From NCBI GenBank assembly GCA_031216915.1, contig CM062297.1, positions 363,023,704 to 363,087,703 of the forward strand: a stretch of DNA of 64,000 nt, written 5' to 3'. The stretch comes from Pictodentalium vernedei (lineage: Eukaryota > Mollusca > Scaphopoda > Dentaliida > Dentaliidae). Shown here piece by piece: positions 1 to 9,573 of the stretch; the first letter of the stretch is position 1; each line of letters opens with the position of its first letter. The notes below the pieces were generated by a model that was not told the DNA's origin, did not search any database, and saw only the letters and a list, made by a program, of their open reading frames with translations. The translations under genes and the position numbers were made by a program.

Positions 1-283
1 GTTATCCGTGCCATAGGTCCTCAATGGAAAGATTACACTGATAAAAATAAGTGTTTGTATGAGTTGTATAAAACCATAAGGAAAATTTTACAGGTGAGTG
101 AGGAAAGAAAATTCCAGACAGTAGCCATGCCTACTATTAGTAGTGGCATATACGGGTTACCCAAGAATAAGTGTGCAGAAATTTATGTCTAGGCCATTCA
201 AAACCATTCTGCGGCTAATAATAATAACAATCTTAAGGAAATACACAAAGTGGATTTAAATCCTAAAATGGTAGCACTTGTGT
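1..283 (+). pseudogene. Macro (ADP-ribose-binding) domain, C-terminal part
   Basis: Seen: frame 1 is open from base 1 and reads VIRAIGPQW, then a helix-like segment, then PTISSGIYGLP followed by a CAEI helix. These are the hallmarks of the macro fold: the V-x-H-A-V-G-P-x-W strand and the P-x-I-S-S-G-I-x-G-x-P phosphate-binding loop. A TAG at 193 interrupts it, and the frame then continues to another stop at 282 with a segment (LKEIHKVDLNP) that fits the last strand and helix. The N-terminal half lies outside the window. Known: macro domains bind or hydrolyse ADP-ribose and oppose PARP signalling. Inference: the position about 60 bp before the protease ORF suggests it belongs to the gag/pro region of the element. 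A host gene fragment abutting the element is the alternative. Confidence 0.75.
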
Positions 284-343
284 GAAAAATTCTTATATGA
301 ACATAAAGGGAAATGAAAAATTCACACAAATACTAAGGTATAT

Positions 344-736
344 GTGTCAGAACATTCCGAAGAACCAAAAATTGAACCAGGCAATAGGAAATTAGGAAAT
401 CAAGGTCGAACAAATAACAAAGCCCCATGCAAACAAAATAGGAAGAAGGGAGATAATTTGAATTACCCAAGAAATGTACAACAACAAAAGTCTGCCAAGA
501 TACAGACAATTAATATAAATATTGGAACTGCTTTTTTAGATAGCATTCAAGTACACATTGGTAAGCAAAAGATTCGAGCCCTCCTTGATTCAGGGGCACA
601 AACATCATGTATTAGTACAAAATTCTGGAAAAATTTGCACAATAGGCCAAAGTTGAGGGGAGATAAGAATCAACTACCGCAAATTTCTGGGGTTACAGGA
701 AATGACATTTGCCCTTGGGAAATCATTGAATTATAG
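344..736 (+). CDS. Retroviral-type aspartic protease (retropepsin) segment
   Basis: Seen: about 55 residues of lysine/asparagine-rich linker precede a retropepsin-like region: strand IQVHIGKQKIRALLDSGAQTSCIS, cited here only by its catalytic core LLDSGAQTS. The D-S-G triad is the active-site motif of retroviral and Gypsy proteases, which act as homodimers to cut Gag-Pol. A following SGVTGND stretch fits the flap and hydrophobic core. The ORF ends at 736, and the next pol segment resumes in another frame after about 40 bp, so the gag-pol reading frame is broken here. I see no CCHC zinc knuckle in the basic linker. The true start lies upstream, because the listed Met is just the first in this frame. 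Confidence 0.8.
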   Translation: MSEHSEEPKIEPGNRKLGNQGRTNNKAPCKQNRKKGDNLNYPRNVQQQKSAKIQTININIGTAFLDSIQVHIGKQKIRALLDSGAQTSCISTKFWKNLHNRPKLRGDKNQLPQISGVTGNDICPWEIIEL

Positions 737-778
737 TTTTAAATACTGGGTATTTATCAAAGACATAATTACTTAGTA

Positions 779-1477
779 TTGGATGAATTGAATCGAAGTA
801 TGCAACTGGGATTGGATTGGATCCTTGCAAATGAAATTACCACTTATTGGGGAATGAGAAAATTGAGACTGCAAGACCAATATATATCTCTGCTTAAAGA
901 TTTACATGTTAGTTGTCTCACACACCTGGTTAATCAAGTAGAACTAGCACCACAAACTACCTGTCTTTGTACAGCTAAGGCAGTTGGTGCGAAGTCAACT
1001 TTTCCTTCAAAATTTTTAGAACATTATGGATTAAAGACAGGCTATGTAGCCGAACAACCCGGTTTACTTGTTAGTAACAGCGTAGTAGCAAATGAGAATG
1101 GAAATATACCAGTGATGATAGTAAACAGTACTAATAAAGATTATACATTGAAACAGGGTTGTATAATAGGGAAACCTGAGCCAGTAAACCAAGGGGAAAA
1201 ATTATTGGAAGTTAAACAGTTATTGACAGAACAAAGAGTAGGACCAGATAAGGGGGAAAATAAAATAATTGAATCAGAAATCCAAATGCCACCAAATAAA
1301 CGAGACTTGTTAATGAAAGTAATTAATGAAAATCAAGATTTATTTGTGAGAACAGACAAAGAATTAACTCAAACAGATACAATAAAAATGAAATTTGATA
1401 CAGGAGACATGATGCCTATTAGAAAAAGGGCCTACAGGGTACCTTTATTGAAAATTGAAAAGAAAGATTATGGATGA
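779..1477 (+). CDS. Pol segment: protease-RT linker and start of reverse transcriptase
   Basis: Seen: 232 residues begin with a Gypsy-type post-protease segment (LGLDWILAN, like the 'G-x-D-x-L' region) and end at the RT N-terminus with MMPIRKRAYRVPL. That matches the conserved 'I-x-x-R-x-Y-R-x-P' entry strand of Ty3/Gypsy RTs. After TGA at 1475 the RT continues in another frame (EMLDAGIIQHSNSAW, the 'G-I-I-x-x-S-x-S-x-W' motif), so the stop results from an indel near 1460-1475. This segment is part of the same polyprotein as the protease and RNase H neighbours. Gene product: RT, copying the genomic RNA into cDNA in the capsid. Confidence 0.8.
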   Translation: MDELNRSMQLGLDWILANEITTYWGMRKLRLQDQYISLLKDLHVSCLTHLVNQVELAPQTTCLCTAKAVGAKSTFPSKFLEHYGLKTGYVAEQPGLLVSNSVVANENGNIPVMIVNSTNKDYTLKQGCIIGKPEPVNQGEKLLEVKQLLTEQRVGPDKGENKIIESEIQMPPNKRDLLMKVINENQDLFVRTDKELTQTDTIKMKFDTGDMMPIRKRAYRVPLLKIEKKDYG

Positions 1478-2160
1478 TGCATTGAAGGAAATGTTAGATG
1501 CTGGTATAATTCAACACTCTAATAGCGCTTGGAGTTTTTTTGTTTGCTAGTGGACAAAAAAGATGGTTCAAAGAGATTTTGTGTTGACTTTGGGGAATTA
1601 AATCAGGTCACCAAGGTCAAAAGTTGGCCATTACATTTGATTGATGACATTTTCACCTTACTGAACGGCTGTCAGTATTTTACGACTTTGGCATGAAGTC
1701 AGGTTATTGGCAAGCATGAAGTCAGGTTATTGGCAAGTCAAGATGGATGAAGAAGATAGGCCCAAAACAGCTTTTACGTGTCACAAAGGCCTTTATGAAC
1801 ACAATGTAATGACATTTGGGCTTGTTAATGCCCCTAGCGCTATCAGGAGCTCATGACTATAGTCATGGAAGGCCAAGAAGAATTTTCGTTGGCTTACCTC
1901 GATGATATTTCAAGTCATGATGTTAAGTCGCACATTGATCATATTAAACAGGTACTCCCAACTGTTATGACAACATAAATTAAAATTAAAAGCTAAAAAG
2001 TGCTCATAATAAGCCAAGAAGGAATCAAGCCAGAATTATCTAAAGTTGAAATTATAAGAAAACTGACCCCATCAAAAACTGTGATTGAAGTGAGAACTTT
2101 CATGGTGATGGTCAGTTATTATCAAAGGTTTATTCCATACTTTAGTGACATAGCCCAACC
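1478..2160 (+). pseudogene. Reverse transcriptase palm/fingers, broken in several frames
   Basis: Seen in shifting frames: LLVDKKDGSKRFCVDFGELN (the V-x-K-K-D-G-x-x-R-x-C-x-D-x-x-x-L-N motif) at about 1549-1605; PLHLIDDIF near 1632-1655; a SGYWQV motif at 1700-1745; GLVNAPSA near 1820-1840; and the catalytic YLDD at 1895-1906. Frameshifts lie near 1540 and 1690 and there are several nonsense codons. A 23-bp unit is duplicated in tandem at 1691-1713 and 1714-1736, inside the SGYWQ motif. This is recognisably a Ty3/Gypsy RT but cannot encode an active enzyme. Confidence 0.85.
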
Positions 2161-2690
2161 TTGACTAAGAAACATTCGAGGTTCCATTGGAAGGAGGCTC
2201 AACAAAAGTCATTTGAAGAGATAAAGGAGAAATTATCCCAGGTAGCACATTTATCATACCCAAATCCTCAAAAACCATATGTACTGTACACCGATGCCTC
2301 TGGCACCTGTGTAGCTGCAGTTTTGGCTCAACCTTGTGAGAATGAACAAGGTCAATTGCCAGGAGTACCAGATGAAAACCCATCGTATTCCTTTCACATA
2401 AATTGGGTGAGACTCAGCAAAAGTGGTCTACCTTTGAAAAGGAGGCATTTGTGATATCTTGTGCATTAGATAAATTCAACAATTATCTGCAGGGAGCACA
2501 GTTTGTCATTAAGGCAGATCATGCCCCTTTGCAATATTTGTTGAAAAGCCAACAGAACAATGCTAAAGTCCAATGATGGGCATTAAAAATAGCCAGTTAC
2601 AACTGTTAGATTGAATATTTACCTGGTTGACAAAATACCTGTGCTGACCTACTTTCTAGATTACCTGAACGGATTGCTAATGCTGACCCT
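2161..2690 (+). pseudogene. RNase H domain of the Gypsy polyprotein
   Basis: Seen: F-x-W-x-x-x-x-Q-x-S-F-x-x-I-K and then YVLYTDASGTCVAAVLAQ, with the first catalytic Asp of RNase H in YTDAS (about 2290). After a stop at 2452 the downstream half appears in other frames: FEKEAFVISCALDKF, KADHAPLQYLL and, near 2615-2665, YLPG then N-T-C-A-D-L-L-S-R-L-P, the standard 'G-x-x-N-x-x-A-D-x-L-S-R' end of Gypsy RNase H. The domain removes the RNA strand during reverse transcription. It is broken by a frameshift around 2400 and TGA codons near 2575 and 2628. Confidence 0.85.
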
Positions 2691-2719
2691 AATTATGAAA
2701 TGGACAATGTGGAAACAGA

Positions 2720-3620
2720 AAAGGACATCTAGGGATTGATAACATATACTATAACATCATTAGGGAATATTATTGGTTGAATTTATATAAACTAATTTAT
2801 CATTACGTCGAAAAATGTCTTACATGTAGAGCAAGAAATACATGGAAACATAAACTGCCCTTGCAAGAAGCTGACCAACCTCCATATCCATTCGCTAAAA
2901 TTGCTTTGGATATAAGTGGTCCATTCCCAATGACACTATCAGGAAATAAATATATAGTCACATTCATAGATGTATATTCTGGCTGACCTAATGCATTTTG
3001 TGTCTCAGACAAACATGCAGAGACCATAGCTAATTTGCTAACTTCAGATATTCCCAAGATTTGGCTGTCCATTGGAATTACTGACAGACAATGGATCACC
3101 CACAATCAAATGGGAAAGTGGAAAGGTTTCACCAAACCTTAAATGATACAATTGCTAAAATGGCTCAAAAAGAACTTGAAACTTGGGACCTATTTCTCAA
3201 TCAGGCTTTGGCAGCCATTAGGTTCAATGGGAGTGAATCACCAGGTTTCTCTCCATTCTACTTAGTGTATGGCTGTGAGGTAGTTTTACCATATGATAAT
3301 ATACTCAAGCCCAGAGAAAAATATATGGGTGAAGAACCTCACGAAATAGCCATACAGGAACAAAATAAAGCATTTTCAAAGCAACAAGCCACACAAAAGA
3401 CACGTGTAATCAAACAGCAAATATTATGTAATGAAAAAGCAAAAGATATTGACTTTAAGGTTGGTGATTTGGTCATGTACACTGATGAGAAGCCTAAAGT
3501 TAAATTAGAAGCTAAATGGGAATATCTGTTTAGGGTTATCAAGAAGATATGACCTGTGAGTTACAAAATTGAAGACCAATTAACTTGTAGAATAATTAAA
3601 TGCCATGGGGAATGATTTAG
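2720..3620 (+). pseudogene. Integrase with H2C2 zinc finger, catalytic core and C-terminal GPY-like domain
   Basis: Seen: a GHLGID...YYWLNL segment (2724-2790) plus HYVEKCLTCR (2803-2832) gives the zinc-binding H2C2 region. The core follows with IALDISGPFP (first catalytic Asp, about 2905-2930). A stop at 2984 and frameshifts obscure the second Asp; I see TDRQWITH where T-D-N-G-x-x-F is expected. From 3091 the frame reads SNGKVERFHQTLN, which contains the catalytic Glu. The C-terminal part (W-E-Y-L-F-R-V-I-K-K-I, then S-Y-K-I-E-D-Q-L-T, 3520-3590) matches the GPY/chromatin-targeting tail of Ty3/Gypsy integrases. The enzyme inserts cDNA into host DNA; this copy is dead. Confidence 0.85.
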
Positions 3621-3639
3621 TTTAGCACCCCCAGGAGTG

Positions 3640-4147
3640 AGAGGTACCTGAAACGAACAGAGCAAAACGTACACAATGTTACGTAGCCCCGCCATCTGAA
3701 TCTTCTACTGATACTGGTTACAGTAGTGATGGAAGTGAGTATGATAAACTACTGGCACAAGTAATCAACTCAAAGAGACAAATAAGGGAATATTCGTCTT
3801 CTCAAGAAGAATGGGTTCCCATGGAAGAGCCAAGAAAATGTCTGAAATGTTCTCGGGAAACCCAACAACAAATGAAGAGGTTGCTGTCAAATGAAGAGCC
3901 GACGGTGGCTAGTACTAATCATATACAACCACCACAGGATGTGGTAGCATATGATCAATCCATGGATGTAAACCATGTAAAAATTGATAATCCAGAAGTG
4001 GTTAATTTAGTAAGAGATAAACCATCAAAGGTAAAAATAAGAGAGATGATTAATAATATTCAAAATGTTTTAAGTAAACATGAAGAAGTTAAAAAGAATA
4101 ATAGAGAAACAATAGTTCAACCAACTACCTGGAATAATATAGACTAG
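3640..4147 (+). CDS. Unrecognised Pol C-terminal extension
   Basis: Seen: after the integrase the frame shifts and is then open for about 165 codons to TAG at 4145 (the first Met is at 3821). The composition is polar, with Ser/Asp-rich stretches (SESSTDTGYSSDGSEYD), Gln runs and a Lys/Asn-rich end predicted to be helical (KVKIREMINNIQNVLSKHEEVKK). A single CLKC pair is present. I recognise no domain. By position it is either the C-terminal tail of Pol, common in Gypsy integrases, or a small separate ORF between pol and env. It overlaps nothing and ends about 260 bp before the env start. Confidence 0.45.
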
Positions 4148-4385
4148 ACATCAGAATATGCAGATGCAATGCTATACTTCGGAATGGGGGATAGGGAAGG
4201 TGACTGTGGGTGACAAAATTATATTGATTTATAGTTTGTCAAGAGAGAGAAATAGTGCAGTAACCATGGTAGGTCTCGTGAACTTACATAGTGGTTTCTC
4301 CTTATTTGATTGTTCTTTCTGCCATCTCACAATCTGGAAGTGAAATGGTAGAGAAGCTGTGAATCACCTGTAGACACTAACCCAT

Positions 4386-4411
4386 GTCTGCTTTCTCGTT
4401 GTAGGAGCAAG
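4386..4411 (+). promoter_or_regulatory. Candidate 3' splice site just before the env ATG
   Basis: Seen: a pyrimidine-rich stretch ending in ...CTCGTTGTAG (AG at 4404-4405), only 6 bp before ATG at 4412. Known: envelope genes of retroviruses and errantiviruses are expressed from a spliced subgenomic RNA. The placement fits such an acceptor. The matching donor would lie in the 5' leader, outside this window, so the call is inferential. Confidence 0.45.
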
Positions 4412-6417
4412 ATGTTATACAAGGCAATATTGGTTGTTCTTCTAATAAGTTTAGTGACAATAGTGGAAGGAAATACTATAAAAAGAAACAATGTGATTTT
4501 CAAGAAGGTTAAAGAAGTTAATATGGTCATGAGTAACTGGACAACAATGTATGTGTTTGACTTGAAACCATTTATCCAATACATTGAAAGAGTTGAACAA
4601 GGCGTAAAATTTGCTACCAACTTTTATCATGACATAGAACATGATTTAAGTGAAGTTTTTGAGGCCATTGGTAATGCGAACCTCACCCTTCAAACTGCGT
4701 TTAAATCGATGATAACAGATGTGAACCAAGAGATCACATTTGTACGAGACTGCTGTAAGCAAGTCAAAGATGATCTAACTGATGACCGCACACTGAATGG
4801 GCATACTCCCTCATTATGAGAGAGACGGGGAGTGTTAAATTTTATAGGCGAAGGTTTGAGTTTCCTCTTCGGCATTGTAACTGAATCCGATCTTAGGGGA
4901 ATGAAAGAAAATATTCATCAATTAAGTGCAAATCAAGGAATGGTACATCATAGTGTTAAAGTTAGTCTAATGATGATAAAATTGAATCATGAGGCAATTC
5001 AAGAGAATCACGAGTATATGACAAATTTGTCATGATCCGTAGCTATATTTGCCGAAGAAGACACAAGCACCATATAGGACCATGAGAAATGAACAGGCAT
5101 ACTTGAACATTTTACCCATGCATATCATCAAGTCAAAATGGTACTGAATCAGTTAGAATTAATGGTGCTCACTGCAGAGGCCTATATGAGTGATCTGCAT
5201 GATCAAATGGATATTTTGGCTGATGAGAAATTATCACCAAAAAAAGCCCCTCTCTGCTCACTTTGGTACTCAAAGGAGTAAGAGATAGACTTGACGATCG
5301 GACATTACTGCCACTAGACTTGCATAAGGAACTATGGCAGTATCATCACTTATTGACCACGACAATGGTATTTGCTGATGATAAGTTAGTGATCTTGATG
5401 AAGATCCCCTTAAGCAATTCAAATTTTCAATTTGAAGTCTTTAAGGTACAAGCATTACCTGTGCTGTTAGTGAACATTAGTAAAAATGCATCAAAAGAGG
5501 TGAATAAACTAGTTGCAGTCTATCGCTTAGAAGCTGATACGTTAATATTTGCTAAACAGAGAACTAAATATGTACTGGAGATTGGCCATGATCAATGTGT
5601 GGACAACAATAAATTATTTTGTCCACTAGTCAGAGTGGTGCGGACCATATATACCACCACAAGTTGTTTATTAGACATATTCCTTAACATGAAACAAGAT
5701 ATAAAGAAGCTCTGTATGACCGAGATAAGATTAAATATTGATTTACCTTTTGCTACACGCAGTGAGGAGGGCATATGGTATGTAACGACAGATGTTCCAT
5801 TACATTTCTTGGTCACATGTCCGAAACGAAGGAATCCGAAACCTCGACAGATTCAACCTCTTATAGGGTTTGTGGAATTATGACCCCTGTGTATGGCCAC
5901 TAGTGGCCAGTTGACATTAACAAGTTATTTTCATCAGAGGGACAATGCGACATATGAATTAATAACAAAAACAGTGTTGCCAAATTTCTCATTTACGCAA
6001 CAACAGATATGGAAACCAGTATGAACCCGTGTGAATATTAGCGAATTCAAGGTACCGAAAGAATTGCAACACTTAGATAACATGCCCATGGACGACCTCA
6101 TCCATGAATTGGATTCATTGAATTGATCAAAGATTGAAGTCTTTGACATACCGAAATGGGCTTACTTTGTCGTGAGCCTAGTAATTATATTTGTGGTATA
6201 TCTTCTTGTGTGCTGCTATACAAAAGATGGGCACATTAAGGTATACCATTGGATTAGAAATCTTAGATTTAAGGGTAAACTGACCTGTTCTGCTGGTGAT
6301 GAGTGTGGAATGTCTAATTTTGCATTTGCTGATGGCGAGGTATACGCTGACATGAGACCCCAGAAACGATCCTCTGCACCCCAACCTCCAATGAGTATAG
6401 TAGATTTGATGAAATGA
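4412..6417 (+). pseudogene. env: Envelope glycoprotein-like gene (class I fusion type), broken
   Basis: Seen: a Met at 4412 starts a hydrophobic signal-peptide-like run (AILVVLLISLVTIVEG) and an Asn-x-Thr site. After about 135 residues an in-frame TGA at 4817 sits immediately before a short basic stretch and a hydrophobic Gly/Phe-rich segment (about 4838-4885). That is where an errantivirus or baculovirus-F-like protein would have its protease cleavage site and fusion peptide. A helical region (4890-5030) follows, then a stop at 5033 and a frameshift. The frame resumes at 5263-5883, with stops at 5881, 6022 and 6124. A strong transmembrane segment lies at about 6160-6225, then a cytoplasmic tail of about 60 residues to 6417. 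It would mediate receptor binding and fusion; this copy is inactive. Cleavage and fusion roles are inferred from layout. Confidence 0.75.
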
Positions 6418-6574
6418 ACTATTCAAAATGCCGCAAACTCACCAAAACTGAGTCAACGGCAAGAATATCCTCGCATTCATCATAACCCTGGTGCTGAAAC
6501 TGTTAACATTACTCTTGTGGATAGGGGTATCGATGAAGCAAAGCCCAATAGTGAGCCTTTTGCTCAGTGATTGT

Positions 6575-6595
6575 GTAATTTTTGTTTCAGTAACT
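6575..6595 (+). promoter_or_regulatory. Candidate 3' splice site before accessory ORF X
   Basis: Seen: GTGTAATTTTTGTTTCAG (AG at 6589-6590) followed 5 bp later by ATG at 6596, a good match to an intron branch/pyrimidine tract and AG acceptor. With the similar arrangement ahead of env, this suggests the downstream ORF is also expressed from a spliced RNA. It is inferred from sequence form only. Confidence 0.45.
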
Positions 6596-7441
6596 ATGGC
6601 AGCAGCACCTGGTACACCTAGTGATAGTGATACAACTCCAGGACATTCCAATACATCTGAAACTCCTGAAGTTGATACATGTCTGAAGGAACTGGGAGAA
6701 CCGTTGGAAGCTTATTCGGCCCCAATCCAATCAGGTGACCTGTTCCATGACCCTGAACTAGATGAGAATATACAACAAGGAGCTCATCTCATCCAAACAC
6801 AAATTCCCCCAAATCACCCCTATCGTATATCTGAATCTGTTTCAGGACCTTGGGATTGGACAGTAGCGAGACTGTATAATGAACCACTCTTAACGGCCCC
6901 TTGTCATGTCCCGGAAAGGCCAATCATTTGACCCAACACTTATGAATACAGATTTTTTCAACTGTAATTACAGCAGAGACATTTGGATGTGTTTATTATG
7001 ATTTTATATAATGTTTGTGTTGAATTGGAAAGAGAACTTATCTCTTATTGTGAGTCTGTCTTTCAAACACATTTAACATTTGAAGAAAGAACGAGATACC
7101 TGGCTATATATGACTGTCCAAATTTAACCCGACCCCCTACATTATTACAGAATAATTACCATTTTTATAATCATAATATAGCAGTCTATAGGTCAACAAG
7201 GTCAAGGTTTCAGTTGGGAAGACATCCAGGGAGCGTAAGACCTTTCCATTACTTCCATGATTGGACTAGAAGGTTACGTGCCTTGTTCCATTGAGATGGA
7301 CATCCCAGTTATCAAGCATATGTCTTATACTGACAATCAAACCCTGATTATCATGGTTATACCTTTGATTACAGGACCGGTCCTAATACTGTGTATCGAC
7401 ATTTTAACCTACCAGGTCATAATAGAGAAAGAGAATCATGA
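6596..7441 (+). pseudogene. Accessory ORF X, about 281 codons, four nonsense codons, unknown function
   Basis: Seen: one frame runs from ATG 6596 to TGA 7439, interrupted only by stops at 6929, 6965, 7292 and 7331. It reads like protein throughout: a Ser/Thr/Pro/acidic N-terminus (MAAAPGTPSDSDTTPGHS), a central region with ELERELISYCESVF and CPNLTRPPTLL, then a Tyr/His/Arg-rich C-terminus (YHFYNHNIAVYRSTRSRF). Three of the four stops are TGA, the usual product of TGG or CGA mutation. I recognise no family. By position, downstream of env, it would be an accessory gene of the element. No transmembrane segment is evident. Confidence 0.5.
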
Positions 7442-7913
7442 AACTAATGAGAAAACAAATAAAAGCCATGATGAAGAATTTTGGATGGATACTGACCCCC
7501 CGCCCATTGTTGATAAATGAGACGGCAGGAGAGTTTCCATTGAATTTAAGGTTGTATGTGTTTGTCTTGTCCAAAACTGTGGTGACGCTATTAAAACCGA
7601 ACTGATCAAGTAAAAAGTGAAAAGGTTGGAGTGTCTGGAGTGTATTAGATAAGTTGCACACAGCACTCCAACTGACAAGACATCCAAGGAGGAAAACTGG
7701 TGGAAAATGGATACTACCCAGGTACATACGAACCGAGGGGAGTGGGTACAGGATTGTATGGGATTTATAGAAAGTGTCAATAAATAATCATTATATTAAA
7801 TATATATATTGAGTATTGTGTATTGGTAACCTACTAGGTATTGGTTATTTACAAAGTACATTGTTATATTTAACTATAAGTAATTAAGTGAATAGATAGT
7901 GAGAAAGTGAATC
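7442..7913 (+). other. Non-coding spacer between accessory ORFs
   Basis: I see no credible ORF on the plus strand. The right half (7780-7880) is AT-rich with short TATATAT runs. The minus-strand ORFs here are low-complexity and share no recognisable motif. Confidence 0.4.
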
Positions 7914-8544
7914 ATGGCCTCAGCAATAATTCCCAAATTTACTGAATTTACTGACCAACAATTAAAATACCATGAAAACTAAGAAGTATGAGGAGTGTTT
8001 CTCCCCAGTGTTACTCTAGGGAAGCTAAAGATTTGGGTTGGGAGAGTGTGACCAGATGCATTCGACATTTGGTAGTACAACATTTTAACCCTGAAATGAA
8101 TAAGACTGAATTAATTCTACATAAGGTATTTTATGTGCATCATGTTGATGTACAAAAGACAAAATTATTATTTCCGAAATTTCTGGTACAGATGGGACAA
8201 CCAGAGAAGCCCATCCTTGGAATAGTTTTGATGCTGGGCAACCTGACAAAATTCTTAGTTATTGGAATAGCGATCAATGGAATGGCCGCTTCTTCGACCA
8301 TAGGGTTGATTCTCCCACTTCACAGTATGCGATTAGCCCCAATCCAGGATTGATTCGACCATTCCACAGTATCGAGTTATGGCATGCCCCAATGGAGCCT
8401 TCTTTCATCATTCCACCGCATCACCCCAGTATCGAGTTATGGTATATTCCGAAGGCTCCCTCTTTCGCCCTTGTTCCACAACATAATGATGTCCAAAAGA
8501 CGTATGCATGGGAGAGAGAGCAGCCCATGTGTATTCTTTTAGTA
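7914..8544 (+). pseudogene. Accessory ORF Y, copy 1 (degenerate), with a proline/tyrosine-rich second half
   Basis: Seen: ATG at 7914 begins MASAIIPKFTEFTDQQ, and a stop follows at 7980. The continuation appears in another frame from about 8015 (TRCIRHLVVQHFN, then KTELILHKVFYVHHVDVQK). Both parts match the ORF at 9160-9450 (MASVSIHEFTEFAEE ... DTELVLYEVYYQY), so these are two copies of one small gene. After another frame change the sequence reads as a Pro/Tyr/Ser-rich region to about 8540, with an imperfect repeat of about 60 bp (8370-8410 and 8430-8470, sharing AGTATCGAGTTATGG). The RING-finger ORF follows directly and may be its C-terminus. Function unknown. Confidence 0.45.
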
Positions 8545-8560
8545 GACGCTCTCCATTGCC

Positions 8561-8812
8561 ATGAGGCTAGGAGACAGATACCTTTTCTGTGGAATGACGC
8601 ACGGAACTGGTGGATCATGTTGCATTTGTTATAGTACAGTAGAACAACAGCCTGAAACTGCTTACTGGTGCCATGTTTGTGATCAACGAGTACATGTTGC
8701 GTGTGGTCAAACTTGGATGAATATTTCTTGAACATGTCCCCATTGTCGGACAAATGTTGAGTGGGGACAAGAGAAGCGTAAAATTAATCCCCATTTGTTT
8801 TCCAAACCTTGA
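8561..8812 (+). pseudogene. RING-type zinc-finger ORF
   Basis: Seen: the frame opens after TAG at 8543; the first Met is at 8561. It encodes CCIC (8618-8629), then CHVC, then H-x-A-C and finally CPHCR (about 8735-8749), giving C-x2-C-x14-C-x2-C-x4-H-x2-C-x11-C-x2-C. That is the cross-brace order of a RING/RINGv-like finger (C4HC3-type spacing, short loop). One TGA at 8729 interrupts it between the third and fourth zinc pairs. The protein ends at 8810. Known: RING fingers are usually E3 ubiquitin ligases. Inference: it is an accessory domain of the retroelement, perhaps fused to the preceding Pro/Tyr-rich region. A captured host IAP- or RNF-like exon is the alternative. Confidence 0.6.
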
Positions 8813-9032
8813 TAACGACCTTCGCCGTCACTCATGGTTGTCTTTATTGGTGATCTATTGCCTTTTAAAATAAGCAAATGTTAGACTAATACTGCCCCTT
8901 CAGATGGATTTAGATAAGTATCCTTGAAGGTGTGCAGGTGACAACTTCTAAGCTAGCGAGAAACCCTTTAAGAAACAAACTAGAAGTGTTTACACGGCGG
9001 CAACTGTAAAATAGTGTATCATATTTAATAAT

Positions 9033-9163
9033 CAAAAATGATTATCTTTATTGCTGAGCCATAATTCATGTAAGTCATTTATTGTTTGAATGAGGAAGGA
9101 GATTTGTTATTTTATATTTGAACCCTTTGTGATAGGTGTCTTTCATATTTAGGTAAATAATGG
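9033..9163 (+). repeat. Direct repeat R1 (about 131 bp) upstream of ORF Y copy 2
   Basis: Seen: this block recurs at 9442-9573 with only a few mismatches. Both start with CAAAAATGATTAT and end with CTTTCATATTTAG, a short spacer and ATGGCA. Each copy includes a purine tract (GAATGAGGAAGGAG) and an acceptor-like AG a few bases before an ATG. It looks like a duplicated 5' control region for accessory ORFs. The purine tract raises the possibility that it is a polypurine tract next to an LTR edge. Confidence 0.75.
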
Positions 9164-9450
9164 CATCAGTGTCGATCCATGAATTCACCGAGTTTGCTGA
9201 AGAATGAGCTGACTACTGGATAGCCAATATGTTGGCATAGGTATCTACCAATACGTATATGGAGTTTCCTGAAGACTGGATTGCCAGGGGGATGGCTATG
9301 ACGACTTCCCTTCTTCCCCAGCCTGATGATTTAACTACATTCCGACGACGGATTAGATATTGGGAAACGACAGATGTTAATGAAGAAACTGGTGATACAG
9401 AACTTGTGTTATACGAGGTGTATTATCAATATTGCCTTAGACAAAAATGA
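9160..9450 (+). pseudogene. Accessory ORF Y, copy 2 (97 codons, two stops)
   Basis: Seen: ATG 9160 opens MASVSIHEFTEFAEE. TGA at 9205 and TAG at 9238 interrupt the frame, which is otherwise open to TGA at 9448. The C-terminal half reads FRRRIRYWETTDVNEE, then GDTELVLYEVYYQY, related to copy 1 at 7914. It is followed immediately by repeat R2, so the unit R1-ORF Y-R2 looks like a tandem duplication product. No function recognised. Confidence 0.5.
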
Positions 9451-9573
9451 TTATTCTTATTGCTGAGCCATAATTCATGTAAGTCGTTTATTGTTTGAAT
9501 GAGGAAGGAGATTTGTTATTTTATATTTGAACCCTTTGTGATAGGTGTCTTTCATATTTAGGGAAATAATGGC
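9442..9573 (+). repeat. Direct repeat R2 (second copy of R1)
   Basis: Seen: nearly identical to 9033-9163, beginning in the last codons of ORF Y copy 2. It ends before ATG at 9570 (MAHQNPFKRAVD...), which is open for only about 20 codons, so the downstream gene here is truncated. Confidence 0.75.

Noticed and set aside
9033..9573. R1/R2 as a pair of short LTRs
   Set aside because: At 131 bp with no TG...CA ends, no primer binding site, and an ORF in between that matches an ORF outside the pair, they fit duplication of a leader better. The purine tract keeps the LTR-edge option open but unproven.
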